NCBI RefSeq assembly: GCF_052113705.1
Contig: NZ_JBGQOG010000014.1
Span: 1-64,000, forward strand
From: JBGQOG01 sp052113705
Lineage (GTDB): Bacteria; Pseudomonadota; Alphaproteobacteria; Rhodobacterales; Rhodobacteraceae
Length of the DNA: 64,000 nt
Reading direction: 5' to 3'
Both the position numbers and the translations under genes were made by a program. Position 1 is the stretch's first letter. The number at the start of each line of letters is the position of its first letter. Below are positions 36,222 through 44,586 of this stretch, piece by piece. The notes beneath the pieces are model-generated. The model worked only from the letters and a program-made list of their open reading frames with translations. It was not told where the DNA came from and ran no database searches.

Positions 36222-39200
36222 TTACAGTTCGGCCACGCGCGACAATCCGCTGTCCACGCTGGCAACCGCCCCGACTATCGTCTCGATGGTCGCGGTTTGC
36301 AAACTCACAAGCTCGGGATCTTCCGCCCGGATCAGCGAGATCGCCTTGCGGATCTCGGATTGGGCGTTTTGCAGGGACCGGTGCGCCGCCCCCACCGCGT
36401 CGCGGCGGATCGCCTGCCGCTCGGCATCGGTGGTGGCCGTCGCCAGCCGCGCCTCGGCGGTGGCGCTGATGTTCAGGATGTCGTCGCGGGTGCCCCGGAT
36501 GATGTCACCGACCGAGCCGAGCCCCGGGGGCAGGTCCTGCGAAATCTCATCCAGAGAGGTGGCAAACTGGTCCATGCTGTCGGCCAGACAGGCCAGATAG
36601 CGGCCAATATCCGCGTCGCTCTGCCCACAGGAGCGCGCCGCAATCTCGAGTTTGGTTGCGATGGATTTGACCACAACCAGCGTCTCGGTTGCAGGCTCAA
36701 CTCCGGGGGCGACGGCAACCGTGCTGCCCGGCGTCACCAGCGTGGTGTTGACCGTATCCGCCGGATTGGGCAGCGCGCTCGGCACCGGGGGCGGCGGCGG
36801 CGCGATGTCCGGGGTGGGCGCGGCCACGGTCATCGTGCCCGCGACATAGGTGATGTCGTAATTGCCAAGGCCGGTGCCCGTCGCATCGCTGGCGGTGATG
36901 GCATAGGGGCTGCCATCCGCCGTGGCATCCGATGCCGCACCGTCGCTGGCCAGATCGACCATGCTCACCAGATCGCCCGAATAGGCCAGCCCGGTCACGG
37001 AAAACTCGGTCCCCGCGAACCCAAAACCATCCCCCTCGAACCGGCTCTGATCAAGGGCGGTGATGGTCAGTGGCGCCGCCACCAGAGTCAGCGCCCCCGA
37101 GACATAAGAGATGTCGTAATTGCTCAGCCCCGTGCCGCTGGCATTGCTGACGCTGATCACATAGGGGCTGCCCGCCACCGGCGCTCCGGCAGCGGCACCG
37201 CTGCTGGCGAGCGCCACGCTGTCCACAGAGTCCCCCGAATAGGCCAGACCGGAGGTGGTGAACCCGGTGCTGCCCAGCGACCGGCTGGGCCCATAGACAC
37301 CGCTTTGATCAAGCGCGGTGATCGTCAGCGCCGCCGGGGTGACCGTCAGCGCCCCCGGCACATAGGTGATGGTGTAATTGCTCAGACCGGTGCCGGTGGC
37401 CCCGCTCGGCGTGATCACATAGGGGCTGCCCGCCACCGGCGCGCCCGGCGCCGCCCCCGCACTGCTGAGGGTGACCGCGGTGACGCTGTCGCCCGAATAG
37501 GCCAAAGCGCCGGTGCTGTAGCCACTGCCTGGCAGCGTGAAGCCCGGCCCGTAAACACCGCTTTGATCCAGCGCGGTGATCGTCAGCGCCGCCGGGGTCA
37601 ACACCAGCGCCCCCGCAACATAGGTGATGTCGTAATTGCTCAGCCCGCTGCCGCTGGCCCCGCTCGGGGTGATGGCATAGGGGCTGCCCGCCACGGCCGC
37701 ACCGGGCGCAGCACCGCTGCTGTCCAGCAGCACACTGTCAACGGTGTCAGAATAAACCAACCCGTCAACGCTGTAGGCGCTGCCGCCCAGCGCAACGCCG
37801 GGGCCGTAGACCCCCACCTGATCGCCCGCGGTCACCGTCAGCGGCGCGGGGGTGATCGTGGCCGTCGCGGGCAGCGAGACAACGCGGAACGCCTGCCCCT
37901 GCGTGCTGGTCGCGGTGGTTGCGGTCACCCCGAAACTGCTGGTGCCGACGGTATTGCTGGCAAAGGTCAGATCGGCCAAAAGGTCCGTCGGTGTCATCGT
38001 ATCCGTCGGATCATCAAAGACATAGGCGCTGCTGCCCCCCGAAACGCTTCCCGTCGCCACGGCGGATTCCACCGTGCCATATTGCAGCGTCAGATTGTCC
38101 GGCAGCGCAAAGACCACTGGCGTTGTCGAGTAATTCACCGGGTAATAGCCGTTCGCCCCCGGCGCCCAGACCCCGCCGAAATCCCAGCCGGCCGAGGTGG
38201 CGAGAGTCCTGAAACCCGCGGTATCTTGCAAGGCGGAGGTGGTCAGGCTGGTGCCGCCCGCGCTGGTCGCCTGCCCGCTGGCCGTCGCATCCCAATAGGA
38301 GGCGGTGACGGTGCCTGACAGGTCGCGGCCGTTGAGGCCCCCTTCGGTGAAGCTGGCCGAGCCGCTGCCCTGGACCGCTCCGGTGGCGATGGAACGGGTG
38401 ATCGTGCCGGCATTGGTGCCCGTCAGGCCGCCCAGCACCGCCCCGAGCGAGTCGCCGGTGGCCTGCACCGCGCCCCAGGCATAGGAATCCGTGATCTGCC
38501 CCGCCGCGTGATTGGCCCCGACCAACCCGCCGACAGACATCTCGACCCCGCCCGCGAAATTGTCGCCCGAGACCGTGCCGGTGGCATTCGAGCGGGTGAT
38601 CGTCCCTTCGTTGATGCCCGCAAGCCCGCCAACGGCCAGTTCGGTCGCATAAAAATCCGCGTAGGTCAGATCCACCGTTGCCGTCGAGAAACTGTCGGTG
38701 ATGCTGCCGGTGTTGGTGCCGACCATACCGCCCAGCGCCGAGCCCTGATCGCCGACAACCGATCCCGACACCGAGGTGTTGCGGATGGTGCCATTGTTTG
38801 TTGCCGCCAGAATGCCGCCATTGCCGAATTGCAGATCGGCATTTGTCATCCGCAGATCGGTGATCACCGCATTGCTGCCGAGGGTATTGAACAGGCCGCC
38901 TTCCGTCGCGTAGTCGAATTCGGTCAGCCCGTCGATTGCATGGCCCGCCCCGTCCAGCGTGCCGTCAAAAAAGCCGATGGGGTTAAAGCCCAAAGCGCCT
39001 TCACCGGTGTCGTCCCAGCCCGCCGTGCCGCTGGCATCAATGTCATTGGCCAGCACGAAATCAGCCTCGGTATAGAGCGAGCCCGCCAGCGCCACGAGGC
39101 CATAGGCATCCGTCAGCTGATAGGGATCGCCCGCGCTGCCGTCGCCGCCCAGGGCGCGCAGGAAATTCGCGCTGCTCGAGACCGCAAAATCGGTTGCCGT

Positions 39201-40922
39201 GAGACCCGGCAGGGTGCTGCCCAATTGCAGCCAATTGCCCTGCGCCAGATAGAACCAGCGCACATCAATGTCGGCGGCCGCCCCGGTGGTGACCGTGCCC
39301 GGCGCCGAAAAATAGAGCCCGCCTGCCGGGCCGGTGATCGGGCTGTTCAGGACGATGTTGTTGTCGGCGTAGAAATAGAGCGCGGTAAAGGCGGTCCAGC
39401 TCAGCGCCTCATTGATGGTGATATTGCCCGCATCCGTGCCCGAACCCGTGGTCGAGATGGTGACATCGCTGGTGGCAAGGTTCGCCTCAATCGTCGCGGC
39501 ATCCGAACTGCCGGGCAGGGTGTAATCCACCGGATCGAGCAGCAGCATCCCGGTCTGGCCCTGCGGCGCGCGGGTGTCGGTCCGGCCGAAATAGCGAAGG
39601 TCATCATGACCCGAGACCTCGACAAAGCCGCCGTCGCCGCCCTCGGCACCGCCGCGCGCGCTGAATGTGCCGCGCGCATCGGTCAGCAGGTCTGACCACA
39701 GGATGATCCGCCCGCCATCGCCATTCGTCAGCGCATCCGCCCGCAGGCTGCTCGTGGCATCCATGCTGACCGTCTCAGCATGCGGCAAATCCCCCTCGCC
39801 CCGCGCATCGCCGCCAATGCGGATCGTGCCGCCGCCCGCCGCACCGCTGGCATTCAGGCTGGCCCCGGTCAGGCTGATATCCGCCCCGGTCACGGTGATC
39901 GCACCGCCCACCGCAGGCCGTGCAGGCGGCGTGGGAGAGCTGGCAGGCGCCGCCGCACTGACATCCATCCGGCCGCTGATGCGCACCGCACCGCCCGATC
40001 CGCCGCCGAGCACGATGGCCCCCGACTGGCCGCCGACGCTGCGCGCCTCGATCACACCCGACATGTTGATCGTCTGCCGTGCCGCATCGCGGGCGGTGGC
40101 GGCCATCAGCTCGACCTGACCGCCATTGGCGATGATCGTGCCGGAATTGCGCACCAGAGCGGTGGTGGCCGCATCATCGCTCTCGGAGGGCAGCGCCACC
40201 TGCAAAAAGCCGTCACCCGCCAGATCGAGTGTAACCTGCTCGCCCGCGCCCAGACCCACCCGGCCCATCGGCACCCGGATCACCCCGGCATTGTCCACCG
40301 AACCGCCCAGCAGCGCCGCATAGCCGCCGCGCAATGTGCTGATCGTGCCCTGGTTCACCACCGCGGCCGACTGACCGGTGCCGCCAAACCGCAACCGCCC
40401 GGCCTGAAAATCCGCGTCCGAAATGTCCAGCGTCGAGGCGACGAAACCGCCGGTGCTGACCTGACCGGAGGGGCCGATGAAAATGCCGTTCGGGTTGACC
40501 AGATAGACCTGCCCATTGGCGGTCAGGCTGCCATAAATCGTGCTCGTGCTGTCGCCGGTCACCCGGTTGAGCAGCGCCGCCGTGGCATCCGGTTGCCGGA
40601 TGTCCACCGTGCCGCCGCTGCCGATGGAGAAGCTGTTCCAGTTGATCACCGCCGTATCGGTGCCCTGGGTGATGACCATGCTGCCCGGCGCGCCGGTGCT
40701 GATGCTGGCCGACCCGGCGGCAACCGTGGCCCCCTCGGGCAGCGCCTGCGCCCGTGCCGCCGTCGGGGCCCCCACCGGGGTCAGCGCGGTGCTGGCCAGC
40801 GCGCAAAGCCATAGCGCCAGCGCGCGCCGGCGCTGGGGTGACGCCCGCCTGACCGCGCAGCCAGGCTCAGAACCGGTAGTTGGCCAAGACGGCGATGCGA
40901 TACCCATCGGGTCCATTGTCAT
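36222..40922 (-). CDS. TpsA exoprotein: FHA-type secretion domain, GLUG and MBG repeats
   Basis: 1566 residues. The ATG at 40922 has AGGAG 6 nt upstream and lies inside the tpsB frame (56-bp overlap). An extended signal (to AARAQA) leads into a TPS/filamentous hemagglutinin domain (TAVINWNSFSIGSGGTVDI, VYLVNPNGIFIGPSGQV). Middle sections carry GLUG-type repeats. About residues 1000-1410 hold tandem MBG/YDG repeats (for example PAALTITALDQSGVYGPGF ... GLSNYTITYVPGALTV), at least four. The last ~150 residues are helical, unlike the rest. Likely a surface or secreted adhesin-type beta-helix protein exported by the TpsB partner just upstream. Confidence 0.9.
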   Translation of the reverse strand: MTMDPMGIASPSWPTTGSEPGCAVRRASPQRRRALALWLCALASTALTPVGAPTAARAQALPEGATVAAGSASISTGAPGSMVITQGTDTAVINWNSFSIGSGGTVDIRQPDATAALLNRVTGDSTSTIYGSLTANGQVYLVNPNGIFIGPSGQVSTGGFVASTLDISDADFQAGRLRFGGTGQSAAVVNQGTISTLRGGYAALLGGSVDNAGVIRVPMGRVGLGAGEQVTLDLAGDGFLQVALPSESDDAATTALVRNSGTIIANGGQVELMAATARDAARQTINMSGVIEARSVGGQSGAIVLGGGSGGAVRISGRMDVSAAAPASSPTPPARPAVGGAITVTGADISLTGASLNASGAAGGGTIRIGGDARGEGDLPHAETVSMDATSSLRADALTNGDGGRIILWSDLLTDARGTFSARGGAEGGDGGFVEVSGHDDLRYFGRTDTRAPQGQTGMLLLDPVDYTLPGSSDAATIEANLATSDVTISTTGSGTDAGNITINEALSWTAFTALYFYADNNIVLNSPITGPAGGLYFSAPGTVTTGAAADIDVRWFYLAQGNWLQLGSTLPGLTATDFAVSSSANFLRALGGDGSAGDPYQLTDAYGLVALAGSLYTEADFVLANDIDASGTAGWDDTGEGALGFNPIGFFDGTLDGAGHAIDGLTEFDYATEGGLFNTLGSNAVITDLRMTNADLQFGNGGILAATNNGTIRNTSVSGSVVGDQGSALGGMVGTNTGSITDSFSTATVDLTYADFYATELAVGGLAGINEGTITRSNATGTVSGDNFAGGVEMSVGGLVGANHAAGQITDSYAWGAVQATGDSLGAVLGGLTGTNAGTITRSIATGAVQGSGSASFTEGGLNGRDLSGTVTASYWDATASGQATSAGGTSLTTSALQDTAGFRTLATSAGWDFGGVWAPGANGYYPVNYSTTPVVFALPDNLTLQYGTVESAVATGSVSGGSSAYVFDDPTDTMTPTDLLADLTFASNTVGTSSFGVTATTATSTQGQAFRVVSLPATATITPAPLTVTAGDQVGVYGPGVALGGSAYSVDGLVYSDTVDSVLLDSSGAAPGAAVAGSPYAITPSGASGSGLSNYDITYVAGALVLTPAALTITALDQSGVYGPGFTLPGSGYSTGALAYSGDSVTAVTLSSAGAAPGAPVAGSPYVITPSGATGTGLSNYTITYVPGALTVTPAALTITALDQSGVYGPSRSLGSTGFTTSGLAYSGDSVDSVALASSGAAAGAPVAGSPYVISVSNASGTGLSNYDISYVSGALTLVAAPLTITALDQSRFEGDGFGFAGTEFSVTGLAYSGDLVSMVDLASDGAASDATADGSPYAITASDATGTGLGNYDITYVAGTMTVAAPTPDIAPPPPPVPSALPNPADTVNTTLVTPGSTVAVAPGVEPATETLVVVKSIATKLEIAARSCGQSDADIGRYLACLADSMDQFATSLDEISQDLPPGLGSVGDIIRGTRDDILNISATAEARLATATTDAERQAIRRDAVGAAHRSLQNAQSEIRKAISLIRAEDPELVSLQTATIETIVGAVASVDSGLSRVAEL

Positions 40923-42618
40923 CCCGCGCTCCTTTTCCGAGTTCAATCCTGAGCGAACCCGAGGTAAACGGATCGCCCCCCTGATAGTCGAATTTCACCC
41001 CCAGCCCGACGGAGGAGGCACGGATCCGCGCCGCTTCCACCGCGGTGGGCCGGGCATTGTTCACCTGACCATAGGCGCCAAACACATAGGGGCTCATTTG
41101 CAGCGGCACGGCGCCCACGGTGACCGGACGCGGCATCAACACCTCGCCCCGCACCACCCAGCCACTGTCGCCCTGCAGCTTGCCCGCATCAAAGCTCGAC
41201 AGTTCCGACGCGCCGACGATCCCCAAACGCTCGCTGTTGGGCAGCGCGTCGCCAAAGGCGGTTTGCGCCCGCCCGCTCAGCACCATCAGGAATTTCTCAT
41301 TCAGCGGCTGCGTGTAGCGCCCGGCGATCACCAGTTTGCTGAAATCCGGTGCCGCCCCCTGCCGCGACAACGGCAGACCCGTGCTGCCATCGCGCGCGCC
41401 CAGCCCATCCAGCCCCTGCGACAGCGACAGCGCGCCCTCAAACACCCCGCCTCTGGCGTTGCGCCGCATCCCGTCGAGCGAGGCGCGCAGCACCGACAGC
41501 TCATCATGATAAAGCCCGACCCGGCTGGCACCCAGCAGCAGGAATTGCTTGTCGCTCTGCCGATCCAGACTGACCTGACTGGAGAGGTTCAGATCGCGCG
41601 AGCGGATCCAGGGATAAAACAGCCGCACCGACAGACGCTCAAAATCGCTGGTGGTGGGGGCAAAGGCCGTATCCGGGGTGGATTTGCTCGAGGTGCCCTC
41701 GACATTCAGCGTCAGCCCGTTGCCCCCCAAGGGCAGCACAAAGCCCAGCGCCGCCGTGCGGTAGCGGGGCAGATCGTCAAACAACTGCGAGGGGTTACCG
41801 GAAAGGCGGCCGTAAAAAGTCTCGCCCATTTTCAGCGCGCCGTTGACCTCAACCCCGCTGGAAAAAGAATAAGTGCCCAGATCCGCGCCCAGCGTATCGT
41901 CCAGCCCGACAAAGGCGGTGACCGGCCGGAACTCGGCATCCAACAGCACCCGCGTGCTGCCCGGATCCTCGCCCGCGATCAGCGAGGAGCCGAGCGACAG
42001 GCCAAAGGTATCCCCCGCCAGCAAAAGCCGACGCTCAATATCGCTCAGCCGCAGAGCCTTGCGCCCGACCAACGGCGTGCTCAGCTGGCTCACACGGTTG
42101 CGCACCGGGCCGGGCACATTGGTGACATCGACGTTTTCGACAAAGCCGTTGATCACCTGCAGACGCAAGGTGCCGCCGTTGTTCAGCGTTTGCGGCGGCA
42201 GGACCACGCGCGCCAGCACAAAGCCCGCCTTGGCATAATCCGCCTCCAGCGCGCTGGCGGCCTTGAAAATCTCGGCGGCGGAAATCACTTGCCCGGCCAG
42301 CCGCCCGCGCAGCGCGGCACCGGCGGCGGCCATTTCGGGCAGTGCATCCTCGACAACCACATCGCTCAGCCGCACGAAGAGCCGGTCCGCCCCGGCGGGC
42401 ACCGGACCGCCCGCGCGCCCGGACAACACCACCGGACCGGTCGGGCGCTGGGCCTGCGGCTCAAAACTCTGGGGGGTCAGCTGGCTGGCCGTCTGGCCCC
42501 AGCCCGCCGTCGCGCCGACCGCCATCAGCGCCGCAAGGGTCAGGGCAGGAAACCGGCGGTGCAATCGCGGCCCCGGCACAGCGGCAAGCCCTGCGGTCCG
42601 CAGTCTGCTTTGGGTCAA
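40867..42618 (-). CDS. TpsB outer-membrane transporter (ShlB/FhaC family)
   Basis: 583 residues. The TTG start has AGGGAGGG 7 nt upstream and a signal peptide follows. Two POTRA domains (~60-220: DRLFVRLSDVVVEDALPE, LQVINGFVENVDV) precede a C-terminal 16-strand barrel ending in Phe (VLANYRF), typical of outer-membrane insertion. It recognises the TpsA signal domain and exports TpsA. It is upstream of and overlaps tpsA, the normal TPS gene order. Confidence 0.92.
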   Translation of the reverse strand: MTQSRLRTAGLAAVPGPRLHRRFPALTLAALMAVGATAGWGQTASQLTPQSFEPQAQRPTGPVVLSGRAGGPVPAGADRLFVRLSDVVVEDALPEMAAAGAALRGRLAGQVISAAEIFKAASALEADYAKAGFVLARVVLPPQTLNNGGTLRLQVINGFVENVDVTNVPGPVRNRVSQLSTPLVGRKALRLSDIERRLLLAGDTFGLSLGSSLIAGEDPGSTRVLLDAEFRPVTAFVGLDDTLGADLGTYSFSSGVEVNGALKMGETFYGRLSGNPSQLFDDLPRYRTAALGFVLPLGGNGLTLNVEGTSSKSTPDTAFAPTTSDFERLSVRLFYPWIRSRDLNLSSQVSLDRQSDKQFLLLGASRVGLYHDELSVLRASLDGMRRNARGGVFEGALSLSQGLDGLGARDGSTGLPLSRQGAAPDFSKLVIAGRYTQPLNEKFLMVLSGRAQTAFGDALPNSERLGIVGASELSSFDAGKLQGDSGWVVRGEVLMPRPVTVGAVPLQMSPYVFGAYGQVNNARPTAVEAARIRASSVGLGVKFDYQGGDPFTSGSLRIELGKGARDDNGPDGYRIAVLANYRF

Positions 42619-42868
42619 AACGCCACCCTCCCTGGTATCACCATGCCCTCACCCGGCAACTCTGCCTTACTTCCTTACGTTCCGTAAACTACGAACCGCA
42701 TCCAATTCGCTGCGGCCCGCATTTATGGGCGTTTTCGCCACAGGGACGGCGCCAGCGCCCCCGCCGGCACCCCCGCCAGCGCCCCAAAACGCCGGGCCGC
42801 GGCAGAGCCTGCCCTCAGAACAGGCGGTCGGCCGGGGCTGACCGCCCGGCGACACAGAATCCCAGCCC
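42619..42868. other. Intergenic upstream of tpsB
   Basis: About 250 bp between the M15 peptidase end and tpsB. It contains a TTACG-ttc-CGTAA inverted repeat at 42675-42687, suited to a dimeric regulator. No gene is seen and no convincing promoter was placed. Confidence 0.5.
42675..42687. promoter_or_regulatory. Inverted repeat TTACG-N3-CGTAA
   Basis: Perfect 5-bp arms around three bases, about 55 bp upstream of the tpsB start. Possible operator for the TPS operon; pattern only. Confidence 0.35.
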
Positions 42869-43714
42869 TCAGAGCGAGCCGTCGGCCAGCCAAAGATCCA
42901 GCTGTTTGCGGCTGACCTCAAAATGCATGCTGTCCTCGCGCGACCAGGCGGCGCCCCAGACCCAGCCCTCGGTGCGGAAGAAATCCGCGAGGATGGTCAG
43001 GCCCAGCTGCGTCTTGCCATCGCCCAATGTGTCGAGCACCCCGTCGATGTTCAGATCCACCGCCAGCCCGTAGGAATGCGTCGACGCGCGCCCCACCGTG
43101 CCGCGGATCTGGCGCACGCAGAGCGAGCCCGCCGTGTTGATGCGGGCATAAAGATCGGCATCGGTCTTGCGGATATTCTCGAACACCCGGCGCAACGATT
43201 CAATCGCAGGCGCCAGCATCTGCACCCGGATCGGCCCGACATCCTCGGTTTTCAGCCTGGGCGCCAGACGGGGATTGGTCAGTGCCTGACACTGATCGTT
43301 CAGATCCTCCCGCGGGGGACCAAAAGTCTGCTCGAGAAACGAGGGCGTGGCCACGACCAGCCCGTCGTTCACATTGCGGCGGTTGGCGATCAGCACCACC
43401 TTGGCATAGGCATCAATGATGCCGTTCGGCCCGCTTTGCTGAAAAACCTCGGCGTCATCTCCGGCGGCGGGCGGTGCCGTCTCTTGCGAACCCGCCGCAT
43501 ATTCGGCCAGCGAATTGCTCAGCTCCTCGACCTTGATCTGCAGATCCTCGACCTGCTGGCTCAGCATCTCGATATCAATCCGCGCGCCGGAATCGATGGC
43601 CCCGCCCTCGGGCCCGCCTGCGCCCGGCCCGGGAAACACCCGTGGCAGCGCAAACCACAGCACCGGCGCCAGTATAATCGCGAACGCCACAATGAAAGCC
43701 GACAGCAAACGCAT
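42869..43714 (-). CDS. M15-family peptidase, membrane-anchored (cell-wall hydrolase-like)
   Basis: 281 residues from MRLLSAFIVAFAIILAPVLWF, an N-terminal membrane anchor or signal. A short coiled coil (SQQVEDLQIKVEELSNSLAE) follows. The C-terminal ~150 residues have the M15 zinc pattern: His and Asp in STHSYGLAVDLN and a later His in EDSMHFE. Such enzymes cut peptidoglycan stem peptides (carboxypeptidase or L-Ala-D-Glu endopeptidase). A longer start at 43768 (ATG, weak ribosome site) is possible. It is divergent from an OmpA gene beside the T6SS locus. Confidence 0.82.
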   Translation of the reverse strand: MRLLSAFIVAFAIILAPVLWFALPRVFPGPGAGGPEGGAIDSGARIDIEMLSQQVEDLQIKVEELSNSLAEYAAGSQETAPPAAGDDAEVFQQSGPNGIIDAYAKVVLIANRRNVNDGLVVATPSFLEQTFGPPREDLNDQCQALTNPRLAPRLKTEDVGPIRVQMLAPAIESLRRVFENIRKTDADLYARINTAGSLCVRQIRGTVGRASTHSYGLAVDLNIDGVLDTLGDGKTQLGLTILADFFRTEGWVWGAAWSREDSMHFEVSRKQLDLWLADGSL

Positions 43715-43835
43715 AGAGACAGGGAGCCTTTCCTTGGCGCGGGTGGCCTCCGGCCCCCGGCGTTGCATTCAAGCGGTCTGGGCGCTTGCCCCCCAAGATA
43801 TATCTGCAACCCGCCAAAACGGCACGTTAAAAAAG

Positions 43836-43864
43836 TTGTCGCAACCGGGCCTCTGGAGTAACGT
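43836..43864 (+). promoter_or_regulatory. Candidate promoter of the OmpA-family gene
   Basis: TTGTCG and TAACGT with 17 nt between, 42 nt before the ATG; the -35 lies in a small GTTG-tcg-CAAC inverted repeat. Confidence 0.45.
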
Positions 43865-43906
43865 TCTTTCATCCATCCCCCAAGGCGATTTAGGAAAATT
43901 AGGATC

Positions 43907-44518
43907 ATGTCCCAGCTTAAGCACTTAACCGGGCTGACTCTCGCGCTGGCCCTGAGCCTTTCCACCGCCGGGATCGTTCAGGCCCAGACCGCGACCGAAC
44001 TGACCGCCGACCAGATGACGGAGGCGTTCAAGAAGCAAAAGACCCGTGGTCTGGTGTTGGTGCCCCCGGCCGCGGCGCCGGCAACCGACGCGCCCGCGGC
44101 CAGCGCGGCGGCCAGCGCCGAAACCGCCCCCGCCGCCGCAGCCACCACCAGCGTCACCGCCGCCTATCAGCCGGTGGACAAGGACCAGCAGGTCAACATT
44201 CAGATCAGCTTTGATTTCGACAGCGCCACCCTGCGCGAGGATCAAAAGCCGAAACTCTCGACGCTCTGTCAGGCGATGAAATCGGTGGATGTCTCGGTTT
44301 TTCAGATCATTGGCCACACCGACAGCTCCGGCTCTGCCGCCTATAACGAGAACCTTTCGCTCCTGCGCGCGCAGGAGGTGAAGCGGTTTCTGGTCAGCGA
44401 TTGCCAGATCCCGGCAGAGCGACTTGAGGCGATCGGCATGGGCGAGCGTGCCCCCTATGACGCCGCCGACCCGCGCAGCGACCAGAACCGCCGCGTGGAA
44501 TTTCAGGCGCTGGGCTGA
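43907..44518 (+). CDS. OmpA-family periplasmic/outer-membrane protein
   Basis: 203 residues: signal peptide (ending VQAQ), an Ala/Pro-rich linker (~55-85), and a C-terminal OmpA domain that binds peptidoglycan (INIQISFDFDSATL-like start, IIGHTDSSGSAAYNENLSLLRAQEV, DQNRRVEF). It likely tethers the outer membrane or a complex to the wall. It precedes the T6SS-type kinase by 68 bp on the same strand, so it may be part of the T6SS regulatory unit. Confidence 0.9.
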   Translation: MSQLKHLTGLTLALALSLSTAGIVQAQTATELTADQMTEAFKKQKTRGLVLVPPAAAPATDAPAASAAASAETAPAAAATTSVTAAYQPVDKDQQVNIQISFDFDSATLREDQKPKLSTLCQAMKSVDVSVFQIIGHTDSSGSAAYNENLSLLRAQEVKRFLVSDCQIPAERLEAIGMGERAPYDAADPRSDQNRRVEFQALG

Positions 44519-44586
44519 CCGCCCGGCACCCCGGCTGTGCCGCCCCTGCACGATCTGACCGCAAACGATCCGACTTCGGAGCGCCC

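Noticed and set aside
37000..37900. Possible tandem DNA repeat array
   Set aside because: The repeats are protein-level MBG repeats within TpsA and keep the reading frame.
34581..38318. A 1245-codon open frame on the plus strand
   Set aside because: It lies entirely antisense to the caspase and TpsA genes, is Arg/His/Gly-rich and shows no domain or ribosome site. GC3 bias opens the opposite frame.
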